DNA of 36,071 nucleotides from Actinomycetota bacterium (GTDB lineage Bacteria; Actinomycetota; Actinomycetes; Actinomycetales; Microbacteriaceae), in NCBI GenBank assembly GCA_005778835.1, contig SXMG01000128.1, positions 1 through 36,071 of the forward strand, written 5' to 3'. Positions 7,971-14,961 of the stretch are shown here, piece after piece. The first letter of the stretch is position 1. The number at the start of each line of letters is the position of its first letter. Under the pieces are notes generated by a model. That model worked only from the letters and a program-made list of their open reading frames with translations. It was not told the origin of the DNA and ran no database searches. The position numbers and the translations under genes are program-made.

Positions 7971-9079
7971 AGGGGCTGGTTCACGAAGACGGGCTCGGGG
8001 TGCAGCACGACCCCGAACTCGCTCATGACGCGGGTCTGGATGTAGCTCGCGAGTTGCGCGATCTCGGCAGCGGTCGCACGACCGCTCGCGTTGGTGAGGG
8101 CCAGGGTGTGCTTCTTCGAGACGGATGCGGCAGAACCGGGCAGGGCGAACCCGCGGGTGACGCCCGAGTGCTCGATGAGCCAGGCGGCGCTGAGCTTCAC
8201 GGTCGACTCGACGGGTGGCGGCGGGCTCGCGGGCTCGGCGCCCAGCGGCACGGCGAGGGCGGGCGGCTCAGGCTGCTGCGGCCAGCGAGGGGCCTCAACC
8301 GGCAGCGTGCGCGCGAAGCTCTCGCTGACGATCGGGTTCGTGAAGAACGAGCCGGCGCTCACCGAGTCGGGGTCGTTCTCGTCGAGAACCATGCCCTTGC
8401 TCGCCCGCAGCGCGAGCGTCGCAGCGCGCACGCCGACGAGCGGTGCGCGGTCGCCGATGTCGACACCGAGCGCATCGGCGAGCTGCGCGTAAGCGACCGG
8501 ACGGCTGCGCGCGCCGTCGACGCGCTCGAGCGCGAGGTCGACACTGAGCACGATGGCCGACCAGCCCTGCTTGATCGCACTCGTGCGGTAGCCGAGCCGC
8601 AGCTCGGGGGCCGGCACTCGGCGACGCTCGCCCGACGCGACGTCGAGCACCTCGACCGCCACGAGGCTCTCGGCGAGCTCTTGCCCGTAAGCGCCGATGT
8701 TCTGAATGGGTGCGGCGCCGGTCGACCCGGGCACCCCGCTCAGCGCCTCGATTCCCGCGAAGCCGTTCTCGACCGTGTAGGCCACGAGCTCATCCCACGG
8801 CTCGCCCGCCTGCACACGCAGGCGCACCGGGCGGCGCGAGCTCTCGACGTCGGGCAGGCGCTCGATACCGCGCGAGCGCACGAGCACGACCGTGCCGGGC
8901 ACGCCCTCGTCCCCGACGAGCACGTTCGAGCCGCCGCCGAGCACGATCCACTCGTGCCCCGCGGCATCGGCCTCGAGCACGGCGTCGACAATGCTCTCGG
9001 CCGTCGTCGCCTCGACGAGCCGGTCGGCGGGGCCGCCGACGCGCAAGGTGGTGAGCTCGGCGAGCTGCATGCCGGTCAC
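7967..9079 (-). CDS. murB: UDP-N-acetylmuramate dehydrogenase MurB
   Basis: MurB is the flavoenzyme that reduces UDP-GlcNAc-enolpyruvate to UDP-MurNAc with NADPH in peptidoglycan synthesis. The N-terminal FAD-binding part includes TTLRVGGPADRLVEA, LGGGSNVLVGDEG and GSTGAAPIQNIGAYGQE. The proton-donor Ser244 is in SAGSFFTNP, and the C-terminal Glu362 is in VVLHPEPVFV. The Tyr-containing GYRTSAIK block marks a type I enzyme. A Pro-rich insertion (about 260-293) lengthens it to 370 residues. The GTG start at 9079 overlaps the upstream stop by 4 bp (GTGA); an ATG three codons later is an alternative. Confidence 0.95.
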   Translation of the reverse strand: MTGMQLAELTTLRVGGPADRLVEATTAESIVDAVLEADAAGHEWIVLGGGSNVLVGDEGVPGTVVLVRSRGIERLPDVESSRRPVRLRVQAGEPWDELVAYTVENGFAGIEALSGVPGSTGAAPIQNIGAYGQELAESLVAVEVLDVASGERRRVPAPELRLGYRTSAIKQGWSAIVLSVDLALERVDGARSRPVAYAQLADALGVDIGDRAPLVGVRAATLALRASKGMVLDENDPDSVSAGSFFTNPIVSESFARTLPVEAPRWPQQPEPPALAVPLGAEPASPPPPVESTVKLSAAWLIEHSGVTRGFALPGSAASVSKKHTLALTNASGRATAAEIAQLASYIQTRVMSEFGVVLHPEPVFVNQPL

Positions 9080-9492
9080 GCCAGGGTCGTGACGCGCACC
9101 TGCGCCTTGCCGAGCACCGTCTGGTCGCCGTACGTCACCGTGAGGTCGATGCGCGCTGCGTCGTCATCGACCGCCGCCACCTTCGCGGTGATCGTGAGGT
9201 CGGCACCGAGCGCGGGATCGACCACGACCGGGCGCGTGAAGCGCACCTGGTAGTCGCTGACCCAGCCGCGAGCATCCGCCCAGTCGATGACCGGCTGCAC
9301 TGCCACACCCATCGTCAGCATGCCGTGAGCGAGAACGCCCGGCAGCCCGACCTGCGCAGCGACGTCGTCGCGGTAGTGAATGGGGTTGAAGTCGCCGCTC
9401 GCGCCCGCGTAACGCACCAGGCTGTCGCGCGTCAGGTGCACCGTGCGCTCGGCCACGATCTGGCCGATCTCGAGGCCGTCGAGCAGGCTCAT
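9076..9492 (-). CDS. MaoC-like dehydratase (HadB-type hot-dog protein)
   Basis: A single hot-dog domain enzyme of the R-specific hydratase/dehydratase family. The hydratase-2 motif is clear: Asp34 and His39 in ASGDFNPIHYRDD, followed by LPGVLAHGML. Length is 138 residues. It overlaps its partner upstream by 4 bp (ATGA) and murB downstream by 4 bp, so the three genes form one tightly coupled unit. Mycobacteria have hadA-hadB next to secE-nusG, and here the pair sits close to the same cluster. The substrate, presumably a 3-hydroxyacyl thioester, is inferred. Confidence 0.9.
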   Translation of the reverse strand: MSLLDGLEIGQIVAERTVHLTRDSLVRYAGASGDFNPIHYRDDVAAQVGLPGVLAHGMLTMGVAVQPVIDWADARGWVSDYQVRFTRPVVVDPALGADLTITAKVAAVDDDAARIDLTVTYGDQTVLGKAQVRVTTLA

Positions 9493-9938
9493 GACTCGTC
9501 TCCTCTGATGACGAGCGTCGAGATGCTCGTGACGACGTGCGCACCCGCAGCGTCGGTCATCGCCGACTCGCTCGTGACCATGCTGTTGCCGCCGAGCGTC
9601 TTGATGCTCGTGACCCGCAAGGTCGCGGTGAGCTCGTCGCCCGCGACGATCGGACGCGAGTAGCTGAAACGCTGATCGCCGTGCACGACACGGCTGAAAT
9701 CGATGCCGGCATCGGGCTCGGCCAGTAGCTGCTGCAGCGTCGCCTCGGCGATGACGATCGGAAAGGTGGGGGGCGCCACGACGTCGGCGAAGCCGGCCGC
9801 GCGGGCCGCCTCCGGGTCGTGGTGCAGGGGCGCGGTGGCGAGCACGGCGCGCGCGAACTCGCGCACCTTCTCGCGCCCCACCAGGTACGGCGCGGTCGGG
9901 GTGAACGCGCGCTCGGTCAGTTCAGGGTTCACGGGCAC
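9489..9938 (-). CDS. MaoC N-terminal-type dehydratase (HadA/HadC-like)
   Basis: The non-catalytic-type hot-dog partner (FAS1-like dehydratase domain) of the next gene. It has the family pattern of an N-terminal YLVGREKVREFARAV, then PPTFPIVIAEATLQQLL and VVHGDQRFSYSRPIVAGDEL. Length is 149 residues. In mycobacterial HadAB the HadA-type chain shapes the acyl pocket while HadB supplies Asp/His, and the same division is expected here. The GTG at 9938 was chosen because TAGACT lies 6 nt upstream; a second GTG two codons later is possible. It heads the had-like/had-like/murB operon. Confidence 0.87.
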   Translation of the reverse strand: MPVNPELTERAFTPTAPYLVGREKVREFARAVLATAPLHHDPEAARAAGFADVVAPPTFPIVIAEATLQQLLAEPDAGIDFSRVVHGDQRFSYSRPIVAGDELTATLRVTSIKTLGGNSMVTSESAMTDAAGAHVVTSISTLVIRGDES

Positions 9939-9944
9939 CCGCCC

Positions 9945-9950
9945 AGTCTA
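9945..9950 (-). promoter_or_regulatory. -10 box of a leaderless promoter for the dehydratase-murB operon
   Basis: TAGACT on the minus strand ends 6 nt before the GTG at 9938. It separates this operon from the kinase gene that ends at 9977. Confidence 0.6.
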
Positions 9951-9976
9951 GGCGCGGGGTCGCTGCCGCAGTCGGT

Positions 9977-10912
9977 CTAGAAGAGCGTCGCGCCGAGCAG
10001 CCGGTCGAGCATGCCGCGGCCGAGGGCGCGCTCGGCGGCGTGACCGCGCGCCTCGCCGCGCACGAGCAGCTCGAGGCCCCGCGTCGCCGCAATGGCGCGC
10101 AGCGCGAGCTCGTCTCGCTCGGTCGGAATGCGGCCGTAGCCGTGCAGGAAGGCCGCCCGCAGCCACGGCTCGTCGCGCCACGGCCCGTACTCGAGCCACA
10201 CCAGGTCGGTGATGCGCGGCTCGAAGCGCACCTGGCTGAAGTCGATAAGGCGCACGCGCCCACCGGGGTCGATGATCCAGTGGCGGGGCTCGAAGCGCCC
10301 GTGCACGGGCACGTGGTCGAACTCGCCGAGGTCCATGGCCGCGACGATGCACTCGCGTGCTCGGGCGCGCTCGTCGGCGAGCCGCTGGCCGCGCGCGTCC
10401 GCGGGGTCGCTGCCGTCGCCCCAGAGCTTCTCGGCCGCGACGCTCCAGCGCTCGAACTCGGCGGCGATCGACGGGCCGAAGAGCGCGTGCCGGCGGGGCG
10501 GCTCGGCATCGTGCAGCCGGCGCAGCAGGTCGCCCGCGCGCTGGTGGATGTCGGCGTCGCGCTCGTGCGGCGTGCCCGCGGCGGCCTCACCGAGTAGCCG
10601 CGACAGCGCGAGCAGGCGCAGTGCCGGGTCGCTGAGGGAGACGCGAGGGGCATCTCCGCCGAGCGCCACGGCGTACTGCTGCAGAGCTGTCGATTCGCGG
10701 TGGTGGGGCGCAGCATCCCGATGCCACTTGACGACCGCCTGCTCACCGCCCCGTGTCATGACGTGCAGCACGCGCGACGCGCGGTCGGCGCCCCAGTGCT
10801 CGTCGACCACGTCGACGGGGCCGAGGGTGCGATGCACGCGGTCGAGCACTTCGGCGTCGCTCGCCAGGCGCGCGCGGGCGTCGGCGGTCACGGCATCAGC
10901 GGCGATGCTCAT
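9977..10912 (-). CDS. APH-like phosphotransferase-family protein with altered catalytic loop
   Basis: A 311-residue protein of the aminoglycoside phosphotransferase/choline-kinase-like fold. The N-lobe Lys62 (AVVKWH) and helix-C Glu73 (HRESTAL) are present. The C-lobe metal-binding Asp224 is in VRLIDFSQVRF. The catalytic loop, usually HxD....N, reads HGRFEPRHW at 204-212, so the catalytic Asp is Arg and the usual Asn is His. This may be a pseudokinase or use a different chemistry. It lies 110 bp downstream of a 27-codon peptide gene, with a strong hairpin between them. It has its own excellent ribosome-binding site (AAGGAGG, 5 nt from ATG). APH-like proteins act in class V lanthipeptide and thioamitide pathways, so a peptide-modifying role is possible. 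Aminoglycoside resistance is not supported. Confidence 0.8.
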   Translation of the reverse strand: MSIAADAVTADARARLASDAEVLDRVHRTLGPVDVVDEHWGADRASRVLHVMTRGGEQAVVKWHRDAAPHHRESTALQQYAVALGGDAPRVSLSDPALRLLALSRLLGEAAAGTPHERDADIHQRAGDLLRRLHDAEPPRRHALFGPSIAAEFERWSVAAEKLWGDGSDPADARGQRLADERARARECIVAAMDLGEFDHVPVHGRFEPRHWIIDPGGRVRLIDFSQVRFEPRITDLVWLEYGPWRDEPWLRAAFLHGYGRIPTERDELALRAIAATRGLELLVRGEARGHAAERALGRGMLDRLLGATLF

Positions 10913-10945
10913 GAACCCTCCTTCGAGCCGGTGGCCCGGTCATGC

Positions 10946-10983
10946 GAAACCCCGGCCCGCCTTCATCGGCGGTCCGGGGTTTC
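10946..10983 (-). terminator. Strong hairpin between peptide gene and kinase gene
   Basis: Arms GAAACCCCGG and CCGGGGTTTC plus inner arms CCGCC and GGCGG give a 15-bp stem with one mismatch and a 6-nt loop. It lies between the peptide stop and the kinase ribosome-binding site. There is no U-tract on the minus strand. The likely role is a partial terminator or 3' stabiliser that makes peptide mRNA exceed kinase mRNA (inference). Confidence 0.65.
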
Positions 10984-11022
10984 GACTGAAGCTGGGTGAC
11001 CGCGGGTGCAGTCAGCGGGCTG

Positions 11023-11106
11023 CTACTGGCAGCTCTCGCACTGCAGCATGTCCATCGGGTCGACGGGCACGGCGTAGCCACCGATGGTCTCGTTGTCGTT
11101 GTCCAT
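11023..11106 (-). CDS. 27-residue Cys-x-x-Cys peptide, possible modified-peptide precursor
   Basis: This ORF is too short for the ORF track. It has one of the two best translation signals in the window: GGAGGT 5 nt before an ATG. The product has an acidic N-terminus (MDNDNETI) followed by GGYAVPVDPMDMLQCESCQ and a TAG stop. The Cys-Glu-Ser-Cys-Gln tail, double Gly and central PVDPMD look like a defined peptide rather than random sequence, and there is no signal peptide or hydrophobic helix. A near-consensus promoter with a 22-bp palindrome precedes it, and the APH-like gene follows. Possibilities are a RiPP precursor, a metal- or thiol-binding peptide, or a regulatory leader. I do not recognise the family. 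Confidence 0.7.
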   Translation of the reverse strand: MDNDNETIGGYAVPVDPMDMLQCESCQ

Positions 11107-11155
11107 GTCGGACCTCCTTCTACTGAATTCTCCGCCCCCGGCGGCTAGGGGTCTC

Positions 11156-11185
11156 ACTATATACATGGAATGACACCGATGTCAT
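11156..11185 (-). promoter_or_regulatory. Near-consensus promoter of the peptide-kinase operon
   Basis: On the minus strand, ATGACA (-35, five of six consensus bases) is followed after 18 bp by TATAGT (-10, five of six). This is the best sigma-70-type match I saw in the window. The expected start lies near 11149, giving a ~43-nt leader. The -35 lies inside the 22-bp palindrome. Confidence 0.65.
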
Positions 11186-11188
11186 TCC
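11167..11188. promoter_or_regulatory. 22-bp perfect palindrome (operator candidate)
   Basis: Nine-base arms GGAATGACA and TGTCATTCC are separated by 4 bp. The site covers the -35 and most of the spacer of the peptide promoter, where a bound dimer would block RNA polymerase. The arms resemble ArsR/SmtB- or TetR-type operators in layout, but the regulator is unknown and is not adjacent. Confidence 0.65.
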
Positions 11189-11303
11189 CCTAGATGTTGT
11201 GGTTTCGGCGTGTCGCGAACAATTCTGCGAGTGCCTGGTCGCGGCCTGCTCGCAGCAGCAGCGCTCTAGGCTGAGCACGCGCCTCGTGACGCAGAGAGAC
11301 CCC

Positions 11304-11894
11304 ATGCGATTCCTGCCTCCCTCCCCGGCCGCCGACGCCGCCGATGCTCAGATCTCGCGCGAGATTCTCGAGCAGCACGTGCGCGAAGGCGAGCTCGTCG
11401 TGCGCTCAGCGCTGCGTCTCGCGGTCAAGAACGGCGTCATCATGTCGGTGCTGCGGGATGCTCGCCCCTGGAGCACGGACGAGGTCACGGTGCTCGCCCG
11501 CGAGGCCGTCGACTCGCTCATCGCCGAGCTCAGCGCGACGGCTGAGCGTCTCGACGCCGAGGCCGAGGCTCGGCCCGCGCGCGGACGCGGCAAGAAGCGG
11601 CGCGACGCCGAGCTCGAGCTTTCACGACTCGAGCTGCGGGCACGCACGGCGCGCGGCGTCGTGCAGCGCCTCCGCCGGATGCGCGACGACGACCTCGCGA
11701 TCGCCCGGCTCGTCGAGACAGCGCGAGACGACACGCTCACCGAGCTCACGAAGGCGCGGCTGGTCGCCGAGCACGAGTTCGCGAACCAGTCGGACGACGA
11801 GCGTCGCCGGGCCATGGAGGGCGTCGCGGCCGACCTGCTCGAGCTGCGAGGGCGCCTCGACGCGATGCGCGAGCTCGGCGACAGCGGCTGGTAG
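11304..11894 (+). CDS. Conserved-looking helical protein of unknown function
   Basis: I do not recognise a family. The 196-residue product is predicted to be almost all helix, with heptad-like runs (ILEQHVREGELVVRSALRLAV; REAVDSLIAELSATAERLDAEAEA; LLELRGRLDAMREL), a basic patch RGRGKKRRD near the middle, and no signal peptide or membrane helix. Coiled-coil self-association is likely. I used the ATG at 11304; an in-frame GTG at 11286 is an alternative, with a TAGGCT box (11267-11272) upstream of both. The track start at 11199 is probably too early. It is divergent from the peptide-kinase operon, sharing about 200 bp of regulatory DNA, and converges on tRNA-Met. Codon use matches a real gene. 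Confidence 0.7.
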   Translation: MRFLPPSPAADAADAQISREILEQHVREGELVVRSALRLAVKNGVIMSVLRDARPWSTDEVTVLAREAVDSLIAELSATAERLDAEAEARPARGRGKKRRDAELELSRLELRARTARGVVQRLRRMRDDDLAIARLVETARDDTLTELTKARLVAEHEFANQSDDERRRAMEGVAADLLELRGRLDAMRELGDSGW

Positions 11895-11921
11895 AGGTGG
11901 GCTGCACCGTCTACGAAACGG

Positions 11922-11995
11922 TAGCGAGGGCGGGACTCGAACCCGCGACACCACGATTATGAGCCGTGTGCTCTAACCACCTGAGCTACCCCGCC
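11922..11995 (-). tRNA. tRNA-Met (anticodon CAT, elongator type)
   Basis: Acceptor arms GGCGGGG and CCTCGCT pair with two G-U wobbles, and the discriminator is A. D-arm is GCTCAGGTGGTTAGAGC. Anticodon arm is CACGG-CTCATAA-TCGTG, giving CAT. T-arm is GCGGG-TTCGAGT-CCCGC. The CCA end is not encoded. The paired first acceptor base and the fold resemble elongator rather than initiator tRNA. Ile2 (lysidine) cannot be excluded from the anticodon alone. Confidence 0.9.
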
Positions 11996-12030
11996 GGGCA
12001 GGACTACCGACCAGGAGCCGGTCGTACCAG

Positions 12031-12102
12031 AGCCCCGAGTCAGGATTGAACTGACGACCCCTTCCTGACCATGGAAGTGCTCTACCACTGAGCTATCGGG
12101 GC
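12031..12102 (-). tRNA. tRNA-Thr (anticodon GGT)
   Basis: Acceptor GCCCCGA / TCGGGGC, discriminator T, and anticodon stem CTTCC / GGAAG with loop ATGGTCA, giving GGT. The T-loop is TTCAATC. It lies 35 bp upstream of tRNA-Met on the same strand, so the two are probably one transcript. Confidence 0.92.
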
Positions 12103-12139
12103 GTTGCCGGGCGCGCGAACGCGATCGGCACCAGAGAAG

Positions 12140-12145
12140 ATTATC
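12140..12145 (-). promoter_or_regulatory. -10 element for the tRNA-Thr/tRNA-Met transcript
   Basis: GATAAT preceded by GT on the minus strand, 37 bp before the tRNA-Thr 5' end and just past the GH13 stop. No good -35 is visible (GGAGTG at 17 bp). Confidence 0.4.
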
Positions 12146-12147
12146 AC

Positions 12148-13983
12148 CTAGTCGAACGGCCTCACTCCCGGCAGTCGCCACGCGGTGAAGGCCATTCCGG
12201 TCGAGCGCACGCGCGTGCCGTCGAGGGTGCCGGTGCCGATCAGCCGCTCTCCCGCCCCCGCGATCGCGCCGATCGGCAGGGTCACGTCGACGTCGTCGCG
12301 AGCGGCGAGCACGAGCACGCTCTCGTCGGCCGCCTCGCGCACGAAGATCAGGCTGTCGTCATCGACGTGCAGCCAGCGCAGGCCGCCGTGGCTGAGTGCC
12401 GGATGCTCCCGCCGCACCCGCACGAGCGTGGCGTAGAGCTCGATCTGCTCGTTGTAGTCGCCGAGTCGATCCCACGGCATGGTGGTGCGCGAGTGCTCGC
12501 CATTCTCTCCGGTCGCGCCGAGCTCGTCGCCCGCGAAGACGACGGGGATTCCCGGCAGCGTCATCGACAGCCCCGCGGCGACGGGAACGGCCCCGGGCAG
12601 CGCGCGGTTGGCGAAGCGCGCCGTGTCGTGCGTGTCGAGAGCGTTCATGCCGTGGATGCGCGTGCGCCACGGCATCGCGGCGGTGAACCGGCGGTGCGCG
12701 TGATGCACCTGCCGCGCCGTGTACTGCGGCATCACGGGGTACGGCAGGCCGAAGAACCAGTCGGTCGGGCCGGGGCTGCTGAGCCACGCCCACACGGGCC
12801 GCGTGAAGTTGGCGTAGGTCATCGCCCCGTGCCAGCCGTCGCCCTGCAGGTCTTTCGCCGCGTCGTTCGTGTACTCGGCGAGCAGCAGGGTGTCGGGGTC
12901 GACCTCGATCATGGTCTGGCGAATCGTGCGGCGCACGGCCTCATTGAGGTCATCGTCGCCGAAGCGCCCCGTCATGTTGGCGACGTCGATGCGCCAGCCG
13001 TCGAGGTCGAACGGCGGCTTCATCCAGTGCGCGACCACCGAGTCGGGCCCCTCGATGAAGCGTCGACGCAGCTCGCGCGAGTTCCAGTTGAGCTTGGGCA
13101 GGCTCGGCACGCCGAGCCACGACTCGTAGGTCTGCTGCTCGTCGTCGAGCCAGTAGTAGAACTCGCTCTCGGGGGTGCCGGGCCGGCCGTGCGCGGCGCG
13201 GAACCACTCGTGGGCATCCCCCGAATGGTTGCTTGTGAGGTCGCCCATGACGCGGATTCCGCGCTCGTGCGCCGCGGCCGTCAATCGCGCGAGCGCCTCA
13301 TCGCCGCCCAGCAGCTCGTCGACCTGGTCGAAGCGATGGGCGTCGTAGCGGTGGTTCGAGCGCGCCGGGAAGAACGGGGTGAGGTAGAGCAGGTTCACGC
13401 CGAGCCGCTCGAGGTGGTCGAGGTGCTCGGTCACGCCGTCGAGGTCGCCGCCGTAGAACTGCAGCGGCGTCGAGGGGCCTTGGTAGATCGGCTCGTCATC
13501 CCACTCGGCGGGCTCAGCCCACTCGGGCAGCGCCCGCGCGTCGGCAGCGGCCGAGCGGGCGAAGCGGTCGGGAAACACCTGGTACATGACCGTCTCGGCG
13601 CCCCAGGCGGGCGCGGGCGGGTGGGTCACGAGTTTGAAGTCGTCATCGTCGCGCGTCTCGATGTCGCTCAGCCCCGCGTTGCAGAGCCAGACGACCCTCC
13701 CGTCGGCGTGCTCGATGACGAAGCGGTAGCCGTGCACAGGGTTGCCCACCTCGACCTCGGCCTGCCACCACTGGGCGCCGTCGCGCTCGCCCAGCAGGGT
13801 CGCGGTCGACCACCGCGGCTCGTGATCGGGGTTCGACCTCGTGCGCACGGCCGCGACCGCGCCGTAGGCGAGCGGGATGCGCACTCGCACCTGCACCGCG
13901 TCGCCGAGCGCTGGTGTCTGCGTCGAGACGTAGAGCGGCGAGCCGTCGTGGTGGGGTTCGAGGGCGAGGGCCGGCGTGCTCAC
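12148..13983 (-). CDS. GH13 alpha-amylase-family enzyme (neopullulanase/cyclomaltodextrinase-like)
   Basis: A cytoplasmic glycoside hydrolase that probably degrades imported maltodextrins or cyclodextrins. Residues about 15-120 form an N-terminal beta-sandwich domain like CBM34 (QVRVRIPLAYGAVAAVRTRS ... GYRFVIEH). The TIM barrel follows (VMYQVFPDRFA). Catalytic residues are in place: nucleophile Asp333 (DGWRIDVANM), acid/base Glu370 (LLLAEY), and Asp453 (ALDTHDTARF). Conserved SNHS and YDAHRFDQVDE regions support the family. Length is 611 residues and there is no signal peptide. The GTG start overlaps the upstream permease stop by 4 bp (GTGA), so it is the last gene of the ABC importer operon. 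Confidence 0.93.
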   Translation of the reverse strand: MSTPALALEPHHDGSPLYVSTQTPALGDAVQVRVRIPLAYGAVAAVRTRSNPDHEPRWSTATLLGERDGAQWWQAEVEVGNPVHGYRFVIEHADGRVVWLCNAGLSDIETRDDDDFKLVTHPPAPAWGAETVMYQVFPDRFARSAAADARALPEWAEPAEWDDEPIYQGPSTPLQFYGGDLDGVTEHLDHLERLGVNLLYLTPFFPARSNHRYDAHRFDQVDELLGGDEALARLTAAAHERGIRVMGDLTSNHSGDAHEWFRAAHGRPGTPESEFYYWLDDEQQTYESWLGVPSLPKLNWNSRELRRRFIEGPDSVVAHWMKPPFDLDGWRIDVANMTGRFGDDDLNEAVRRTIRQTMIEVDPDTLLLAEYTNDAAKDLQGDGWHGAMTYANFTRPVWAWLSSPGPTDWFFGLPYPVMPQYTARQVHHAHRRFTAAMPWRTRIHGMNALDTHDTARFANRALPGAVPVAAGLSMTLPGIPVVFAGDELGATGENGEHSRTTMPWDRLGDYNEQIELYATLVRVRREHPALSHGGLRWLHVDDDSLIFVREAADESVLVLAARDDVDVTLPIGAIAGAGERLIGTGTLDGTRVRSTGMAFTAWRLPGVRPFD

Positions 13984-14960
13984 TTGACCGACCCGGCGGT
14001 GAGGCCGCCGATGATGTACTTCTGCAGGTACAGGAAGAGCGCCATGACGGGGATCGCGGCGAGCACGGCTCCCGCCGAGAACAGCGTCCAGTTCGACGAG
14101 GTCTCCTGCGAGACGAACTGGTAGAGGCCTACCGCCAGGGTCTGCGTCTGCGGGTCGGTCAGCACGATCGAGGCGATGACGAACTCGCTCGTCGTTCCGA
14201 TGAACGAGAGCAGCCCGACGACCGCGAGAATCGGCGCGACCAGTCGCAAGATGATCGTGAAGAAGATGCGCGCATGGCTCGCACCGTCGATCTTGGCGGC
14301 CTCGTCGATCGACACCGGCACGGTGTTGAAGAACCCGTACAGGAGGTAGGTGTTCACGCCGAGAGCCCCGCCGAGGTACACGAGAATCAAGCCCGCCTGG
14401 GTGCCGATGCCGATCTGCGGAAACACTTCGCCGATGCCGCTCATGAGCAGGAAGATCGCGACGACACCAAGGAGCTGCGGGAACATCTGCACGAGCAGCA
14501 GGGTGAGGAGCCCGACGCGGCGCCCGCGGAACCGCATGCGAGAGAACGCGTATGCGGCCAGGGCCCCGAGGAAGACGGTGCCGGCCGCGGCGATGAGCCC
14601 GATGACCATGGTGTTGATGAACCAGGCGGCATAGGGCTGCTGCGGCAGCTGGAACAGCTCGATGTAGTTGCTGAAGTCGATCGTGCGGAAGAGCGTGTTC
14701 GACCCCACGAGCGTGCCCGTCGGATTGAGCGACGCCGACAGCACGTAGAGCAGCGGGAAGGCCGCGAAGACGAGCATCACCAGGCCGATGAAGTGGCGCC
14801 AGCCCGTGTCGCGGAACCAGAACCAGAGGCCACGACGGCGGCGCTCGGGAATGACGCGAGGCGCCGGGCTCTCACCGGGTGCGGTCTCAGCGCCCGCGAC
14901 CGCCGGGTTGAGCCGACTGCTGACCTCGGCGCCCTCGGCGGGGTTGAAGGGATTCGTCAT
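13980..14960 (-). CDS. Carbohydrate ABC transporter permease, MalG type
   Basis: The second membrane subunit of a maltose/maltodextrin-type ABC importer. After a ~60-residue cytoplasmic N-terminus come about six transmembrane helices. The EAA loop that contacts the ATPase reads IDEAAKIDGASHARIFFTIILRLVAP. The C-terminus ends in YLQKYIIGGLTAGSVK, characteristic of MalG proteins. Length is 326 residues. It starts 1 bp after the malF-type stop and overlaps the GH13 gene by 4 bp. No MalK-type ATPase gene is present in the window, so a shared ATPase elsewhere is likely. Confidence 0.94.
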   Translation of the reverse strand: MTNPFNPAEGAEVSSRLNPAVAGAETAPGESPAPRVIPERRRRGLWFWFRDTGWRHFIGLVMLVFAAFPLLYVLSASLNPTGTLVGSNTLFRTIDFSNYIELFQLPQQPYAAWFINTMVIGLIAAAGTVFLGALAAYAFSRMRFRGRRVGLLTLLLVQMFPQLLGVVAIFLLMSGIGEVFPQIGIGTQAGLILVYLGGALGVNTYLLYGFFNTVPVSIDEAAKIDGASHARIFFTIILRLVAPILAVVGLLSFIGTTSEFVIASIVLTDPQTQTLAVGLYQFVSQETSSNWTLFSAGAVLAAIPVMALFLYLQKYIIGGLTAGSVK

Positions 14961-14961
14961 G

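Noticed and set aside
9977-10912. Aminoglycoside-resistance gene
   Set aside because: The fold is APH-like but the catalytic Asp and Asn are replaced, and the context is a small-peptide operon. No sign of a mobile resistance cassette.
12367-14124. 585-residue plus-strand ORF
   Set aside because: It is antisense to a GH13 enzyme with all catalytic residues. Its composition (Arg/Ala/Val-rich, no motifs) is typical of a shadow frame in high-GC DNA.
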